This document shows positions 26,639 through 35,944 of a stretch of 64,000 nucleotides of DNA, one piece after another. The notes below the pieces were generated by a model. That model was given only the letters and a program-made list of their open reading frames with translations. It was not told the origin of the DNA and made no database searches. The translations under genes and the position numbers were made by a program. Location: contig NZ_JAHUWH010000016.1 of the NCBI RefSeq assembly GCF_019219095.1, positions 1-64,000 on the forward strand, written 5' to 3'. How positions within the stretch are numbered: the stretch's first letter is position 1; every line of letters starts with the position of its first letter. The DNA is from Acidovorax sp. sic0104 (GTDB taxonomy: Bacteria; Pseudomonadota; Gammaproteobacteria; Burkholderiales; Burkholderiaceae_C).

Positions 26639-28090
26639 TCAGAACGGGTAGTGGCGGGCCGTGGTCTGCACCGTGATCCAGCGCAGTTCGGTGAACTCCC
26701 GCACGCCGGCCAGCCCGCCAAACCGCCCATACCCCGAGCTTTTCACGCCGCCGAACGGCATCTGCCCTTCGTCATGCACCGTGGGGCCGTTGACATGGCA
26801 GATGCCCGACTCGATGCGCGCCGCCACGTTCCAGGCCTTGGCCACGTCGCGGCTGAATACGGCGGAGGACAGGCCGAACTCGTTGTCGTTGGCGCAGGCG
26901 ATCGCTTCCTCGACACCGTTCACGCGCACCACTGGCTTGACGGGGCCGAAGGACTCTTCGCGGTAGATGTCCATCTCGGCGGTCACGTGGTCGAGCACCG
27001 TGGCCTGCATCAGCGTGCTGTCGCTCTTGCCGCCGCAGACCAGCGTGGCGCCCTTGGCCAGCGCGTCGTCGATGAGCGCATTGCAGCGGTGCACCGTGGC
27101 CATGTCCACCACCGAGCCCAGCACCACAGGGCCCTTGCGCGGGTCGCCCAGGGGCAGGGCCTTGGCGCGCTCGCCGAGCTTGGCCACGAAGGCGTCGGCC
27201 ACTGCGTTGTCCACGATGATGCGCTCGGTGGACATGCAGATCTGGCCCGAGTTGGCGAACGAGCCGAACACGGTGCCGGCCACGGCGGCGTCCAGGTCGG
27301 CATCATCCAGCACCAGCAGCGGAGCCTTGCCGCCGAGTTCCAGCACCACAGGTTTCAGGTACTTCGCGCAGGTCTGCGCAATGATGCGGCCCACCTTGGT
27401 GGAGCCCGTGAAGTTCACGCGGCGCACGGCCGGGTGGGCCACGATGGCCTCCACCACCGCACCAGCATCGGCCGGCGCATTGGTCACGAAGTTGACCACG
27501 CCCGGCGGCAGGCCAGCCTCCTGCAGGGCCTCGATGATCAGACCGTGCGTGGCGGGGCTGAGTTCCGAGCCCTTCAAGATGACCGTGTTGCCGCAGGCCA
27601 GCGGCGTGGCGATGGCGCGCACGCCGAGGATGATGGGCGCGTTCCATGGCGCTATGCCCAGCACCACGCCCGCGGCCTGGCGCACGCCCATGGCCAAGCT
27701 GCCCGGCACGTCGGACGGGATCACCTCGCCAGCAATCTGCGTGGTCAGGGCTGCGGCCTCCTGCAGCAGGCCGGCGGCCAGGTGCACGTTGAAGCCGGCC
27801 CACAGGCCCGAGGCCCCGGTCTCGGCCGCCATGGCGGCGGCAAAGGCCTCGCCCTTGGCTTCGAGCGCATGCGCGGCCTTGAGCAGCAGCGCGCGGCGCG
27901 CGTTGGGCCCCAGCGCCGACCAGGCGGGGAAGGCCTGGGCGGCGGCATCGGCAGCCGCCTTGGCGTCGGCCACCGTGGCAGCCGGCGCGGTGGTGGCCAC
28001 GGAGCCGTCCAGCGGATTGCGGCGCTCGAAGGTGGCGCCGCCCGTGGCCTGCACGCGCTCGCCGTTGATCAGCATGGAAATGGCGGTCAT
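26639..28090 (-). CDS. Aldehyde dehydrogenase (vanillin/salicylaldehyde type)
   Basis: This 483-residue NAD(P)-dependent aldehyde dehydrogenase has the active-site Glu in LELGGKAP and the catalytic Cys in NSGQICMS. The cofactor-binding FTGST is also visible. The start MTAISMLINGE has GGAG 10 bases upstream. Sequence style fits the vanillin, benzaldehyde or salicylaldehyde dehydrogenase group. It is the last gene of a LIV-type ABC transporter operon, which suggests that the imported compound yields, or is, an aryl or alkyl aldehyde that this enzyme oxidises to the acid. Confidence 0.9.
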   Translation of the reverse strand: MTAISMLINGERVQATGGATFERRNPLDGSVATTAPAATVADAKAAADAAAQAFPAWSALGPNARRALLLKAAHALEAKGEAFAAAMAAETGASGLWAGFNVHLAAGLLQEAAALTTQIAGEVIPSDVPGSLAMGVRQAAGVVLGIAPWNAPIILGVRAIATPLACGNTVILKGSELSPATHGLIIEALQEAGLPPGVVNFVTNAPADAGAVVEAIVAHPAVRRVNFTGSTKVGRIIAQTCAKYLKPVVLELGGKAPLLVLDDADLDAAVAGTVFGSFANSGQICMSTERIIVDNAVADAFVAKLGERAKALPLGDPRKGPVVLGSVVDMATVHRCNALIDDALAKGATLVCGGKSDSTLMQATVLDHVTAEMDIYREESFGPVKPVVRVNGVEEAIACANDNEFGLSSAVFSRDVAKAWNVAARIESGICHVNGPTVHDEGQMPFGGVKSSGYGRFGGLAGVREFTELRWITVQTTARHYPF

Positions 28091-28137
28091 TGGAAATAGT
28101 CTCCTGGGCAACAAGAAAGAAGGAAAGAAGAGGGCAA

Positions 28138-28848
28138 TCAGGCTACGCCGAGGTAGGCCTGCCGGACTGCATCCGATTGCAGTAACGTCGACGCTTCGCC
28201 GGACGCGACGATGCGCCCGCGCTCCAGCACATAGCCCCGCTGCGCCACCTGCAGCGCCTTGCGCACGTTCTGCTCCACCATGAGCACGGTGACGCCCTGG
28301 GCCGCGATGCGCTGCACGATGGAGAGAAGCTCGTCCACCATGCGCGGCGCCAGGCCCAGCGATGGCTCGTCCAGCATCAACAGGCGCGGGCCGCTCATCA
28401 TGGCGCGGGCCACGGCCACCATCTGCTGCTCGCCGCCGCTCATGGTGCCGGCCAGCTGCTGGGCGCGCTCCTTCAGGCGCGGAAAGTCCTCGAAGGCCTG
28501 GGCCAGGCGCTCGGCGCGCACGCGCGAGGGCACCAGCCAGCCACCGAGCTCCAGGTTCTCGGTCACCGTCATCTGCGGGAACAGCTGGCGCCCTTCGGCC
28601 ACCAGGGCCAGGCCGCGCTGCACGCAGGCCGTCGCATTCATTGCGGGCACGGCCTGGCCATCCAGCAGTACTGTGCCCTGGCGCGGCAGCAGGCCCGCCA
28701 GCGCCTTGAGCAGCGTGGTCTTGCCCGCGCCGTTGGGGCCCACGATGACCGTGATGCCGGGCCTGGCCTCCAGCGACAGGTCCTGCAGCACCTGGAAGCC
28801 GTTGTAGCCCGTGGTCAGGCCCTGCACGGTGAGGTGTGCGCCGCTCAT
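28138..28848 (-). CDS. livF: Branched-chain amino acid-type ABC transporter ATPase LivF
   Basis: This 236-residue ATPase has Walker A GPNGAGKTT, signature MSGGEQQM, Walker B LLMLDEPSLGLAP and the LivF-type MVEQNVRKAL. It overlaps the livG stop by 4 bases. Within this operon the substrate is more likely an aromatic acid or related compound than an amino acid, as inferred from the linked aldehyde dehydrogenase. Confidence 0.94.
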   Translation of the reverse strand: MSGAHLTVQGLTTGYNGFQVLQDLSLEARPGITVIVGPNGAGKTTLLKALAGLLPRQGTVLLDGQAVPAMNATACVQRGLALVAEGRQLFPQMTVTENLELGGWLVPSRVRAERLAQAFEDFPRLKERAQQLAGTMSGGEQQMVAVARAMMSGPRLLMLDEPSLGLAPRMVDELLSIVQRIAAQGVTVLMVEQNVRKALQVAQRGYVLERGRIVASGEASTLLQSDAVRQAYLGVA

Positions 28849-29603
28849 GCCGTGGCTCCTTCGCTGGTGGCCGTCATTTCATCGCCCAGGTAGGCCTCGA
28901 TCACCTCCGGGTTGCGCACCACCTCGGCGGGCGTGCCGTCGGCGATCTTGCGGCCCTGGTGCAGCACCAGCACCCGCTCCACGTATTTCAGCAGGGTGGT
29001 CACGGCGTGCTCGATCCACACCACAGTGAGGCCCCAGTCGTCGCGCAGGCGGCGGATGCGCTGGGCCATGGCATTCACCTCGGCCTCGGTCAGGCCGGCG
29101 GCCACTTCGTCGAGCAGCAACAGGCGCGGGCGCGTGCCCAGCGCCATGCCGATCTCCAGCAGACGCTGCTGCGAGGGCGTCACGTCGGCGGCGGGGCGCT
29201 CGGCCAGGGCGGCCAGGCCCAGCATGGCCAGGATCTCGTCCTCGGTGCGCAGGCCCACGGGCCCCTGGCGGTGGCGTCCTGCGAACTGCATGCCGAAGCG
29301 CACGTTGTCGCGCACCGTCATGTCGGGGAACACGCGCGGCGTCTGGAAGGTGCGTGCAATGCCGTGCGCCGCATAGTGGTGCGGTCCCTTGCCGGTGAGG
29401 TTGTCGGTGCCGCTCACCAGCGTGCCCGAGGTGGGCGGCTGCACGCCCGAGATGGCGTTGAAGAAGGTGGTCTTGCCTGCGCCGTTGGGGCCGATGATGC
29501 CGATGAGTTCACCCGCCTGCAGCGTGGCGCTCACGCCGTCCACGGCGGTCAGGCCGCCAAAGCGCACCGTCACGGCGTCGATGGTCAGCAGGGTCTCAGC
29601 CAT
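28845..29603 (-). CDS. livG: Branched-chain amino acid-type ABC transporter ATPase LivG
   Basis: This 252-residue ATPase begins MAETLLTIDAVTVRFGG, with Walker A GPNGAGKTTFF and the LivG-style GIARTFQTPRVFPDMTV. Walker B is LLLLDEVAAGL. The signature segment reads TPSQQRLLEIG rather than LSGGQ; LivG proteins commonly vary here, but the loss of both Gly is notable. It overlaps livM by 8 bases. Confidence 0.93.
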   Translation of the reverse strand: MAETLLTIDAVTVRFGGLTAVDGVSATLQAGELIGIIGPNGAGKTTFFNAISGVQPPTSGTLVSGTDNLTGKGPHHYAAHGIARTFQTPRVFPDMTVRDNVRFGMQFAGRHRQGPVGLRTEDEILAMLGLAALAERPAADVTPSQQRLLEIGMALGTRPRLLLLDEVAAGLTEAEVNAMAQRIRRLRDDWGLTVVWIEHAVTTLLKYVERVLVLHQGRKIADGTPAEVVRNPEVIEAYLGDEMTATSEGATA

Positions 29604-30537
29604 GGGCCGCCTCCTGCTGCGCTGTGGCAGTCCGCTTGCGCTGCCACAGCGTGGCCAGGCCATTGGGCAGGTACATCACGCACAAAATCAGCAGCAGGCC
29701 GAGAACCATCATGTAGCCATAGGGCAGCTGCAGGCGCAGCGTTTCTGCCAGCAGGCTGAACACGATGGCCGCCAGCACCGGCCCGCCGATGCTGGCCGCA
29801 CCGCCGATCAGCGCGATCAGCACCGTCTGGAAGCCGATGAAGGGGCTGAACACGGCGGCGGGCTCGATGTAGGTCCAGCGCACGGCCATGGCCGCGCCCA
29901 CGGCCCCCGCGAACGCGGCGGTGATGCCGAAGCCCGCGATCTTGGCAAGGCGCGTGTCCACGCCCAGGGTCTGGGCGCGCTGCTCGTCGGCGCCAATGCC
30001 CGAGAGCGCCAGGCCGAAGCGGCTGCGCTTGACGGCAATCGCGGTGGCGATGGCGCCTGAGGCGATCAGCAGCACCGTGAGGTACACCGTCTCGTTGCTG
30101 GGCACCACCGTGAGCACGCGGCCCACGGTGCCCGAGACCTGCTTCTCGACAAAGGTCACCGCGTGGCGGATCAGCTCCGTCATGCCGAAGGTCAGCACCG
30201 CGAAGTAGGTGCCGCGCAGGTGCAGCACCGCCGCCCCCATGACCACGGCCACCGCAGCGGCGATCAGTGCTCCCGCCACGATCACCAGCGGCCAGGGCAG
30301 CGTGCCCAGCAGTGTGGCACTGGCATACGCGCCGATGCCGAAGAAGGCCGAGGTGGCCAGCGACAGGTAGCGCGTGGCGCCGCAGAACAGCGACCAGTTG
30401 GTGGCCAGCGCGATGTACATCAGGCAGCTGAGCAGCACCGAGGCCGCGAATTCGGACACCAGCCAGGGCAGGGTGCCGACCACGGCCGTGCCCGCCGCGA
30501 GCGCGAGCCAGGGCTTGTTGGAATGGAAGGATTTCAT
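29596..30537 (-). CDS. livM: Branched-chain amino acid-type ABC permease LivM
   Basis: This 313-residue membrane permease has about eight to ten hydrophobic helices and the LivM signature around LRGTYFAVLTFGMTELIR and GFGITAAFAGAVGA. The start ATG overlaps the livH stop (ATGA). It forms the membrane channel with LivH. Confidence 0.94.
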   Translation of the reverse strand: MKSFHSNKPWLALAAGTAVVGTLPWLVSEFAASVLLSCLMYIALATNWSLFCGATRYLSLATSAFFGIGAYASATLLGTLPWPLVIVAGALIAAAVAVVMGAAVLHLRGTYFAVLTFGMTELIRHAVTFVEKQVSGTVGRVLTVVPSNETVYLTVLLIASGAIATAIAVKRSRFGLALSGIGADEQRAQTLGVDTRLAKIAGFGITAAFAGAVGAAMAVRWTYIEPAAVFSPFIGFQTVLIALIGGAASIGGPVLAAIVFSLLAETLRLQLPYGYMMVLGLLLILCVMYLPNGLATLWQRKRTATAQQEAAHG

Positions 30538-31412
30538 TTCTTGGAAAAGAGGCCGTTGGGGCGCCAGATCAGCACGCCGATAAACACCGCATAGCTCAGC
30601 AGCATCTTGAGAGACGGGCTGCTGAAGTGCATGCCCAGGGCTTCGACCACGCCCAGCAGCAATCCGCCGGCCAGGCTGCCCGCGAGGCTGCCGAAGCCGC
30701 CCAGCGTGATGACGATCAGCGCCGTCACGGTGTAGGGCTCGCCCATGGAGGGCGAGATCTCGTAGGTCATCGACAGCAGCGCTCCCGCCACGCCCGACAG
30801 GCCGAGGCCGATGCCGAACATCATGGGGTGCAGGCGCCGGGTGTTGATGCCCACCAGCTGCGCCCCGGTGGGCGACTGCATCAGTGCCCGCACGGCCTTG
30901 CCCAGCAGGGTCAGCTTGAGCAGCGCGATCAGCGCGGCCGACAGGGCCAGCGCCACGCCGAACAGCACCAGCTTGTTCTCGGTGAAGCGCATGCCCGCCA
31001 CCTGTATCGGGTCGGCCAGATATTCGTAGCCGCGCAGGTCGCCGCCCCAGATCACCAGGGCGGTGTTCTGCACCAGGAACATCAGGCCGAAGCCCACCAT
31101 CAGGCTGCGCGCCTCGAACACGTCCACGTTCGGTGCGCGCGCTGCCAGGCGCTTGAAGCACAGCGCATGCACCACCACGCCCAGCACGAACAGCGCGATG
31201 AAGGCGATGGGCATCAGCAGCAGGGGCGACCAGCCCCACGCCGTGTGCGCCCACCAGGTGATGAAGGCGCCGAGCATCAAAAACTCGCCATGCGAGATGT
31301 TCATGATGCGCATCAGCCCGTACTGCAGGTTCAGGCCCATGGCCACCAGCGCATAGATGCCGCCGGTAATGAGGCCACTGGCGACCAGTTCGGCCCAGGA
31401 GGTCAGGGACAT
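30534..31412 (-). CDS. livH: Branched-chain amino acid-type ABC permease LivH
   Basis: This 292-residue membrane permease shows the LivH signatures LVAMGLNLQYGLMRIMNISHGEFLMLGAF and, later, TLGGFGSLAGSLAGGLLLG. It begins 6 bases after the binding-protein stop and overlaps livM, so the operon is tightly packed. Confidence 0.94.
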   Translation of the reverse strand: MSLTSWAELVASGLITGGIYALVAMGLNLQYGLMRIMNISHGEFLMLGAFITWWAHTAWGWSPLLLMPIAFIALFVLGVVVHALCFKRLAARAPNVDVFEARSLMVGFGLMFLVQNTALVIWGGDLRGYEYLADPIQVAGMRFTENKLVLFGVALALSAALIALLKLTLLGKAVRALMQSPTGAQLVGINTRRLHPMMFGIGLGLSGVAGALLSMTYEISPSMGEPYTVTALIVITLGGFGSLAGSLAGGLLLGVVEALGMHFSSPSLKMLLSYAVFIGVLIWRPNGLFSKK

Positions 31413-31418
31413 TCCGTG

Positions 31419-32621
31419 TTACTTCCAGGCAGGCTTGTTGGTGTTGAGCTGTGCTGTGGCGCGATCCTTCGGCCAGACCACCTCGAAGTCGCTGCCCTGC
31501 CACTGGCTCACGGTGCCGGGGATGGACGCGTTCTCGCTGCCCGCAAAGCGGATGCCGCCCAGAATGGTCTTGAATTCGTTCCTGGCGATGTGCTCGCGCA
31601 GCGCCTTGCGGTCCAGGCCCGCCTTCTCCACGGCCTGCTGCAGGATCTGCAGGCCCGCCCAGGCATGGCCGCTGGCCCAGCGGTCGGGCTCCTTGTTGAA
31701 CTTCTTCACGTGGGCGTCGAAGTACGCCTTGGCCTCGGGGCTGGTCTTCACGCTCCACGATCCCATGCCGATCACACCCTCGGTGTTGGCCTGCATCACG
31801 TTCTTGTAGAGCTGGAAGGCCGTGCCCACCGAGGCGTAGAAGAACTTGGGGTTCAGCCCCACCTCGCGCGCCTGGCGGCTGGCCAGGATGGTGTCGGGCG
31901 GGTAGGTGATGCCGATGAAGGCGTCGGGGTTCAGGTCCTTGATGCCGCGCAGCACGGGCGCCAGGTCCTTCACGCCCAGCGGGTAGCTCTTCCTCTCCAC
32001 CACCTGGATGCTGGTCTTCTTGAGCGCGTTGTTCAGCGCCGCGAAGTTCTCAAGGCCAAACAGGTCGTCCATGTAGACGATGGCGACCGACTTCACGCCG
32101 TTGGCCACCAGCATGTCCACCAGCGCGCCCATCATCTTGTCGGGCTGCTGCAAGAGCGAGAAGAAGTAGGGCAGGTTCATGTCGATCAGCTTGCGCGACA
32201 GCGCCGTGGGCGCCAGGAGCGGGTAGCCGAAGCGGTTGGCCAGCGGCGCGATGGCGAAATTGGCGCCCGAGCCCCAGGGCGGCAGGATCAGGTCCACCTT
32301 GTCGCTGCCCATGAGCTTTTCGAAGGTGCGCACGCAGGTCTCGGTCTCGCTGCGGTCGTCGTAGCCGATGAGCTCGATGGGCCGCTTGGCGCCCTTGACG
32401 GACAGGCCTCCCGCCGCATTCACCTGTTCGGCCCACAGCAGGTAGTTGGGCTCCTGGCTGACCTGGGCGCCCGCAGCCCAGGGGCCCGTGCGGGCGATCG
32501 CGTAGCCGATGCGCACGGGGCCCGACTGGGCCAGCAGTTGCGGCGCCACGGCCAGCGCGCCCACGGTGGCGGCGGCCCCCTTGATCCATTGGCGCTTGGA
32601 GGGTTGGTGGTGCTTTGTCAT
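31419..32621 (-). CDS. LivK-type ABC transporter substrate-binding protein
   Basis: This is a 400-residue periplasmic binding protein of the LIV/leucine-binding fold. The N-terminus MTKHHQPSKRQWIKG followed by a hydrophobic stretch and LLAQ resembles a Tat signal with a KR pair. It is the first gene of the operon livK-like, livH, livM, livG, livF, aldehyde dehydrogenase. The divergent AraC-type regulator shares the upstream region. The ligand cannot be read from the sequence; an aromatic compound is inferred from context. Confidence 0.92.
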   Translation of the reverse strand: MTKHHQPSKRQWIKGAAATVGALAVAPQLLAQSGPVRIGYAIARTGPWAAGAQVSQEPNYLLWAEQVNAAGGLSVKGAKRPIELIGYDDRSETETCVRTFEKLMGSDKVDLILPPWGSGANFAIAPLANRFGYPLLAPTALSRKLIDMNLPYFFSLLQQPDKMMGALVDMLVANGVKSVAIVYMDDLFGLENFAALNNALKKTSIQVVERKSYPLGVKDLAPVLRGIKDLNPDAFIGITYPPDTILASRQAREVGLNPKFFYASVGTAFQLYKNVMQANTEGVIGMGSWSVKTSPEAKAYFDAHVKKFNKEPDRWASGHAWAGLQILQQAVEKAGLDRKALREHIARNEFKTILGGIRFAGSENASIPGTVSQWQGSDFEVVWPKDRATAQLNTNKPAWK

Positions 32622-32843
32622 TGTGTGTCTCCACGGATGGGAGGCCCGCGCAGCGCAGGCCGTACCGGGATCGTAGGAAGACACCGGCCTGCACGCTGCG
32701 CTCTGCGTGCACAAAAGCCTTGTCCGAGCGTGCACGGTGCAGGGGGTTTACCCGGATTTCCGCACCCGCCGCAGGAATAGGGCTGCGGTCGATAATCCAG
32801 CCAGAGACAGGCGGCACCGTCTGCATGACGACTGGAGACACCC
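32622..32843. promoter_or_regulatory. Divergent control region, liv operon / AraC regulator
   Basis: These 222 bases separate the liv-type operon and the AraC-family gene. They contain two direct copies of GCGTGCAC (in TGCGTGCAC at 32704-32712 and AGCGTGCAC at 32728-32736, 24 bases apart) and related CTGCACGC and GGTGCAG segments. Direct repeats of this kind suit an AraC-type operator, but this is an inference. Confidence 0.4.
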
Positions 32844-33815
32844 ATGGCCCACCCTCTGACCGAGGTATCGACCGACACCGTGCCACCGCGCGACCGCCTG
32901 CACCTGTGGGGCGACGCGGTGTGGCGCCTCATTGGCGGGCTGGAGTCCGATGCCTTCGGCGACGAGGCCTTCGCGGGCCACATCACCTCGGGCCAGGCAG
33001 GCTACGTCAACCTGTGCCAGCTGGACGTGAGCCGCCACCGCGTGGTGCGCACCCCCAGCCTCATCCGCAGCAGCGACCGGGCCTACATCAAGGTGGTGGC
33101 GCAGCTCGAAGGGCGCGCCTGCTTCGAGCAGAACGGCCGCCAGGTGTGGCTGTCGCCCGGCGAATGGAGCGTGTACGACACCACGCGCGCCTACGCCGTG
33201 AGCAACCCCGAGGCCGTGCGCCAGATGGTGCTGATGATCCCCAAGGAGCAACTGCCCGAGCGCAAGCTCAAGCTCGATGACCTGATGGTGCAGCGGTTTT
33301 CAGGCACCACGGGCGTGTCGCGCCTGGCGTGGGACACCATGCGCGCGGCGTTCACCGAACTGCCCAGCATGTCCGACGCCGCTGCCGACGGCGTGGCCGA
33401 CGTGATCACGCACCTGGTGCAGCTGTCGCTGCTGGAGCGCAACGGCCAGCACAGCGCCGTGTCGCAGCGCGAAGCCCTGCGCGACCGCATCGGCCAATTC
33501 ATCGACCGCCACCTCGCAGACCCTGATCTCACCATCGACCGCATGGCCCAGGCGCTCAACTGCAGCAAGCGCCACCTGTACAACGCGGTGGCCGACGATG
33601 AGGAAACGCTGGCCGCCATGATCCAGCGGCGGCGCCTGGAGGCCTGCCTGCGCGACCTGCGCAGCAGTGCGCAGGCGCAGCGCTCGGTCACGGACATCGC
33701 GCTGTCCTGGGGCTTTGCGAGCAGCGCGCATTTCAGCCGCGTGTTCCGCGCGCAGGTGGGATGCAGCCCCAGCGAGTACCGCACGCGGGCGAGTGCGCCG
33801 GCGCTGGCGCACTGA
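32844..33815 (+). CDS. AraC-family transcriptional regulator
   Basis: This 323-residue regulator has an N-terminal AraC-binding-like domain (about residues 20-190) and a C-terminal double helix-turn-helix (about 215-318; NCSKRHLYNAVADDEE and TDIALSWGFASSAHFSRVFRAQVGCSPSEYR). The domain layout is like FeaR-type activators, which control aromatic aldehyde oxidation in E. coli. It is divergent to the liv/aldehyde dehydrogenase operon and is the obvious candidate for its control. Confidence 0.92.
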   Translation: MAHPLTEVSTDTVPPRDRLHLWGDAVWRLIGGLESDAFGDEAFAGHITSGQAGYVNLCQLDVSRHRVVRTPSLIRSSDRAYIKVVAQLEGRACFEQNGRQVWLSPGEWSVYDTTRAYAVSNPEAVRQMVLMIPKEQLPERKLKLDDLMVQRFSGTTGVSRLAWDTMRAAFTELPSMSDAAADGVADVITHLVQLSLLERNGQHSAVSQREALRDRIGQFIDRHLADPDLTIDRMAQALNCSKRHLYNAVADDEETLAAMIQRRRLEACLRDLRSSAQAQRSVTDIALSWGFASSAHFSRVFRAQVGCSPSEYRTRASAPALAH

Positions 33816-33869
33816 GGAGCGGGTGTGCCCGCAGGCCGCGGTGCAGGCCTGGCAGCCGATTTTTACAAT

Positions 33870-33902
33870 GAAAAACGCCCCTGCCGCTCGCGGCAAGGGC
33901 GT
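33870..33902 (-). terminator. Rho-independent terminator of the hsp20 gene
   Basis: ACGCCC and TGCCG pair with CGGCA and GGGCGT around CTCG, with one mismatch. On the - strand a run of five T follows. It lies between the convergent AraC and hsp20 genes. Confidence 0.75.
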
Positions 33903-33985
33903 CTCAAGCTATTGAATCAATAGCAAAACTGCTGTCTGAAGACGACCCGCCCAGAGCGGACGGATGCGTTCTCCAAGCAGGTGCT

Positions 33986-34372
33986 TTACTGAATGCTCAG
34001 CTGCGTGGCCCGGCTCACGGGCTCCAGGCGGGCCAGCGTGAGGGTCAGCACGCCGTTTTCCAGCCTGGCGCTGCTGTTGGCCACGTCGATTTCAGTGGCC
34101 AGCTCCCAGGCGCGCTGCACCTGGCGGGGCGCGCCTTCCACGCTGTGCAGGCGGACCTGGTTGCCTTCGATCTGAATGGACAGCTGCTCGCGCGCCAGGC
34201 CGGGCACATCGAGCTGCAAGGTGGTGGTCTTCTCGTCCTGGGTCACGCTCACGCCAGCGGAGCCGGCAGGGGCGGCATTGGCAAAGCTGCCCAGCAAAAA
34301 GCGCTGCAGCGCCAGGTCTGCGGAGCGGGGTGCGTTGAAGGCGGAACGGCGGGCGACGGGGGCGAAGATCAT
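33986..34372 (-). CDS. Hsp20/alpha-crystallin family small heat-shock protein
   Basis: This 128-residue protein starts at MIFAPVARRS, with GGAG 9 bases upstream. The alpha-crystallin domain spans roughly residues 38-125 (QDEKTTTLQLDVPGLAREQLSI ... ARLENGVLTLTLARL). The family holds unfolding proteins in an ATP-independent way in the cytoplasm. A short C-terminal tail without the usual IXI motif is seen. A CTTGAAA element upstream suggests heat-shock sigma factor control. Confidence 0.9.
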   Translation of the reverse strand: MIFAPVARRSAFNAPRSADLALQRFLLGSFANAAPAGSAGVSVTQDEKTTTLQLDVPGLAREQLSIQIEGNQVRLHSVEGAPRQVQRAWELATEIDVANSSARLENGVLTLTLARLEPVSRATQLSIQ

Positions 34373-34425
34373 GGAAGGTACTCCTTTACACTGCGCGGCT
34401 CTCGACGTGGTCGCCGCATGGACAG

Positions 34426-34455
34426 GAGTTATGTACGGCCGCATCGCTTTTCAAG
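34426..34455 (-). promoter_or_regulatory. Possible heat-shock (sigma-32) promoter of hsp20
   Basis: On the - strand CTTGAAA (34449-34455) equals the -35 consensus of heat-shock promoters. The -10 match (ACATAACT, 16 bases downstream) is weak. Confidence 0.35.
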
Positions 34456-34467
34456 GGAAAAAGTGGC

Positions 34468-35814
34468 ATGAATAAATTGCGATCCGGGGGCTTGAAAACA
34501 GGCGCCAAGGCACTACGTCCTACGGTTTTTGCGGCGCTTCTCGGCATGGCGGGTGCCTTGTTTTCAATGGCACCAGCGGCTGCGCAAAGTGCGAATCCTG
34601 CAGCAGCCAGCGCGCCGGCCAAGCCGGTCAAGGTGGCCCTCATCGAAAGCCTCTCGGGCGCGTTTGCCAACACCGGCGAGGCCGTCTACCGCAACGTGTA
34701 CTGGGCCATGGAGCGCGTGAATGCGCGCGGCGGCGTGCAGCTGCCCGCCAGCAGCGGCGGCCCCCGTCCGCTGGCGCTGGAGCGCTACGACAGCAAGGGC
34801 CAGAACGAAGAGGCGCTCTCTGCGCTGCGCGCCGCCATCGACGACGGCGCGCAGGTCATCCTGCAGGGCAACTCGTCGGCCACCGCAGCGGTGCTGATCG
34901 AGGCCATCAACAAGCACAACGAGCGCGAGCCGAACAAGCGCGTGATCTTCCTGAACTACTCGGCGGTGGACCCCATCCTCACCAACGAGAAATGCAGCTT
35001 CTGGCACTTCCGCTTCGATGCCCATGCCGACATGCGCATGGCCGCGCTCATGGAGGTCATGCGCGAGGACAAGGCTCTTAAGAGCGTCTACCTCATCGGC
35101 CAGGACTACAGCTTCGGCCAGGCCGTGCTTCGCGAGGCGAAAAAGCAGCTGGCCGCCCAGCGCCCCGATGTGGCCGTGGTGGGCGACGAGCTGCACCCCA
35201 TCGGCCGCGTGAAGGACTTCGCGCCCTATGCGGTCAAGATCAAGACCAGCGGCGCGCAGGCCGTGGTCACCGGCAACTGGGGCAACGACCTCACGCTGCT
35301 GGTGAAGGCTGCGCGCGAGGTGGGCTACGAAGGCAGCTTCTACACCTTCTACGGCAACGCACTGGGTGCGCCCGCCGCCATCGGCGATGCAGGCATCGGC
35401 AAGGTGGTCGCGGTGGCCGACTGGCTGCCCAACGTGCCGGGCGCGCAGAGCGAGGCGTTCTACCAGTCGTTCCGCACGCGTTTCCCGAAACCGCAGGACG
35501 ACTATGTGCACATGCGCATGCAGCTCATGGTCGAGGCGCTGGCCCAGTCGATCGAGCGCGCGGGCAGCACCGATGTCGTGGCCATCGCACGCCAGATGGA
35601 GGGCGCCAACGTGCAGCTCTCCGGCCAGGGCGGCAGCATGCGCGCGGCGGACCACCAGTTCCAGCAGGCGCTGGTGGTGGGCGTGATGGACAGGAAGGGC
35701 GCACCGGGCGTGAAGTTCGACGTCGAAGGCTCGGGCTACGGCTTTCGCGTAGTGAGGCAGATTGCCGCCGCCAAGGCCCAGCAGCCTCACAGCTGTGCAA
35801 TGCAGCGTCCCTGA
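34468..35814 (+). CDS. LivK-type ABC transporter substrate-binding protein (orphan)
   Basis: This 448-residue periplasmic binding protein has a Sec signal (TVFAALLGMAGALFSMAPAAAQ) and a periplasmic type I binding fold (VALIESLSGAFANTGEAVYRNV ... ). No permease or ATPase genes are adjacent, so it either feeds a transporter encoded elsewhere or serves as a sensor. It is transcribed divergently from hsp20 and ends 130 bases before the flavin monooxygenase cluster. Membership in that cluster is not supported by its type, since that cluster has its own polar-amino-acid binding proteins. Confidence 0.88.
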   Translation: MNKLRSGGLKTGAKALRPTVFAALLGMAGALFSMAPAAAQSANPAAASAPAKPVKVALIESLSGAFANTGEAVYRNVYWAMERVNARGGVQLPASSGGPRPLALERYDSKGQNEEALSALRAAIDDGAQVILQGNSSATAAVLIEAINKHNEREPNKRVIFLNYSAVDPILTNEKCSFWHFRFDAHADMRMAALMEVMREDKALKSVYLIGQDYSFGQAVLREAKKQLAAQRPDVAVVGDELHPIGRVKDFAPYAVKIKTSGAQAVVTGNWGNDLTLLVKAAREVGYEGSFYTFYGNALGAPAAIGDAGIGKVVAVADWLPNVPGAQSEAFYQSFRTRFPKPQDDYVHMRMQLMVEALAQSIERAGSTDVVAIARQMEGANVQLSGQGGSMRAADHQFQQALVVGVMDRKGAPGVKFDVEGSGYGFRVVRQIAAAKAQQPHSCAMQRP

Positions 35815-35944
35815 CGCGCGACTTGGGGATGTGCGGCCCAGCGCGCGCCGCATATCGATATGAAAAGTTAGCGCAACCGGTGGAGGCCCCCGGGCCACAG
35901 AATTTGCCGCATCGATCACTCATGCGCGATTCGCTGCCTCCACC

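Noticed and set aside
29596-31758. Single fused protein covering livM and the region opposite livH
   Set aside because: The upstream part of that frame overlaps livH in another frame and has no domain. livM starts at 30537 with an ATGA overlap.
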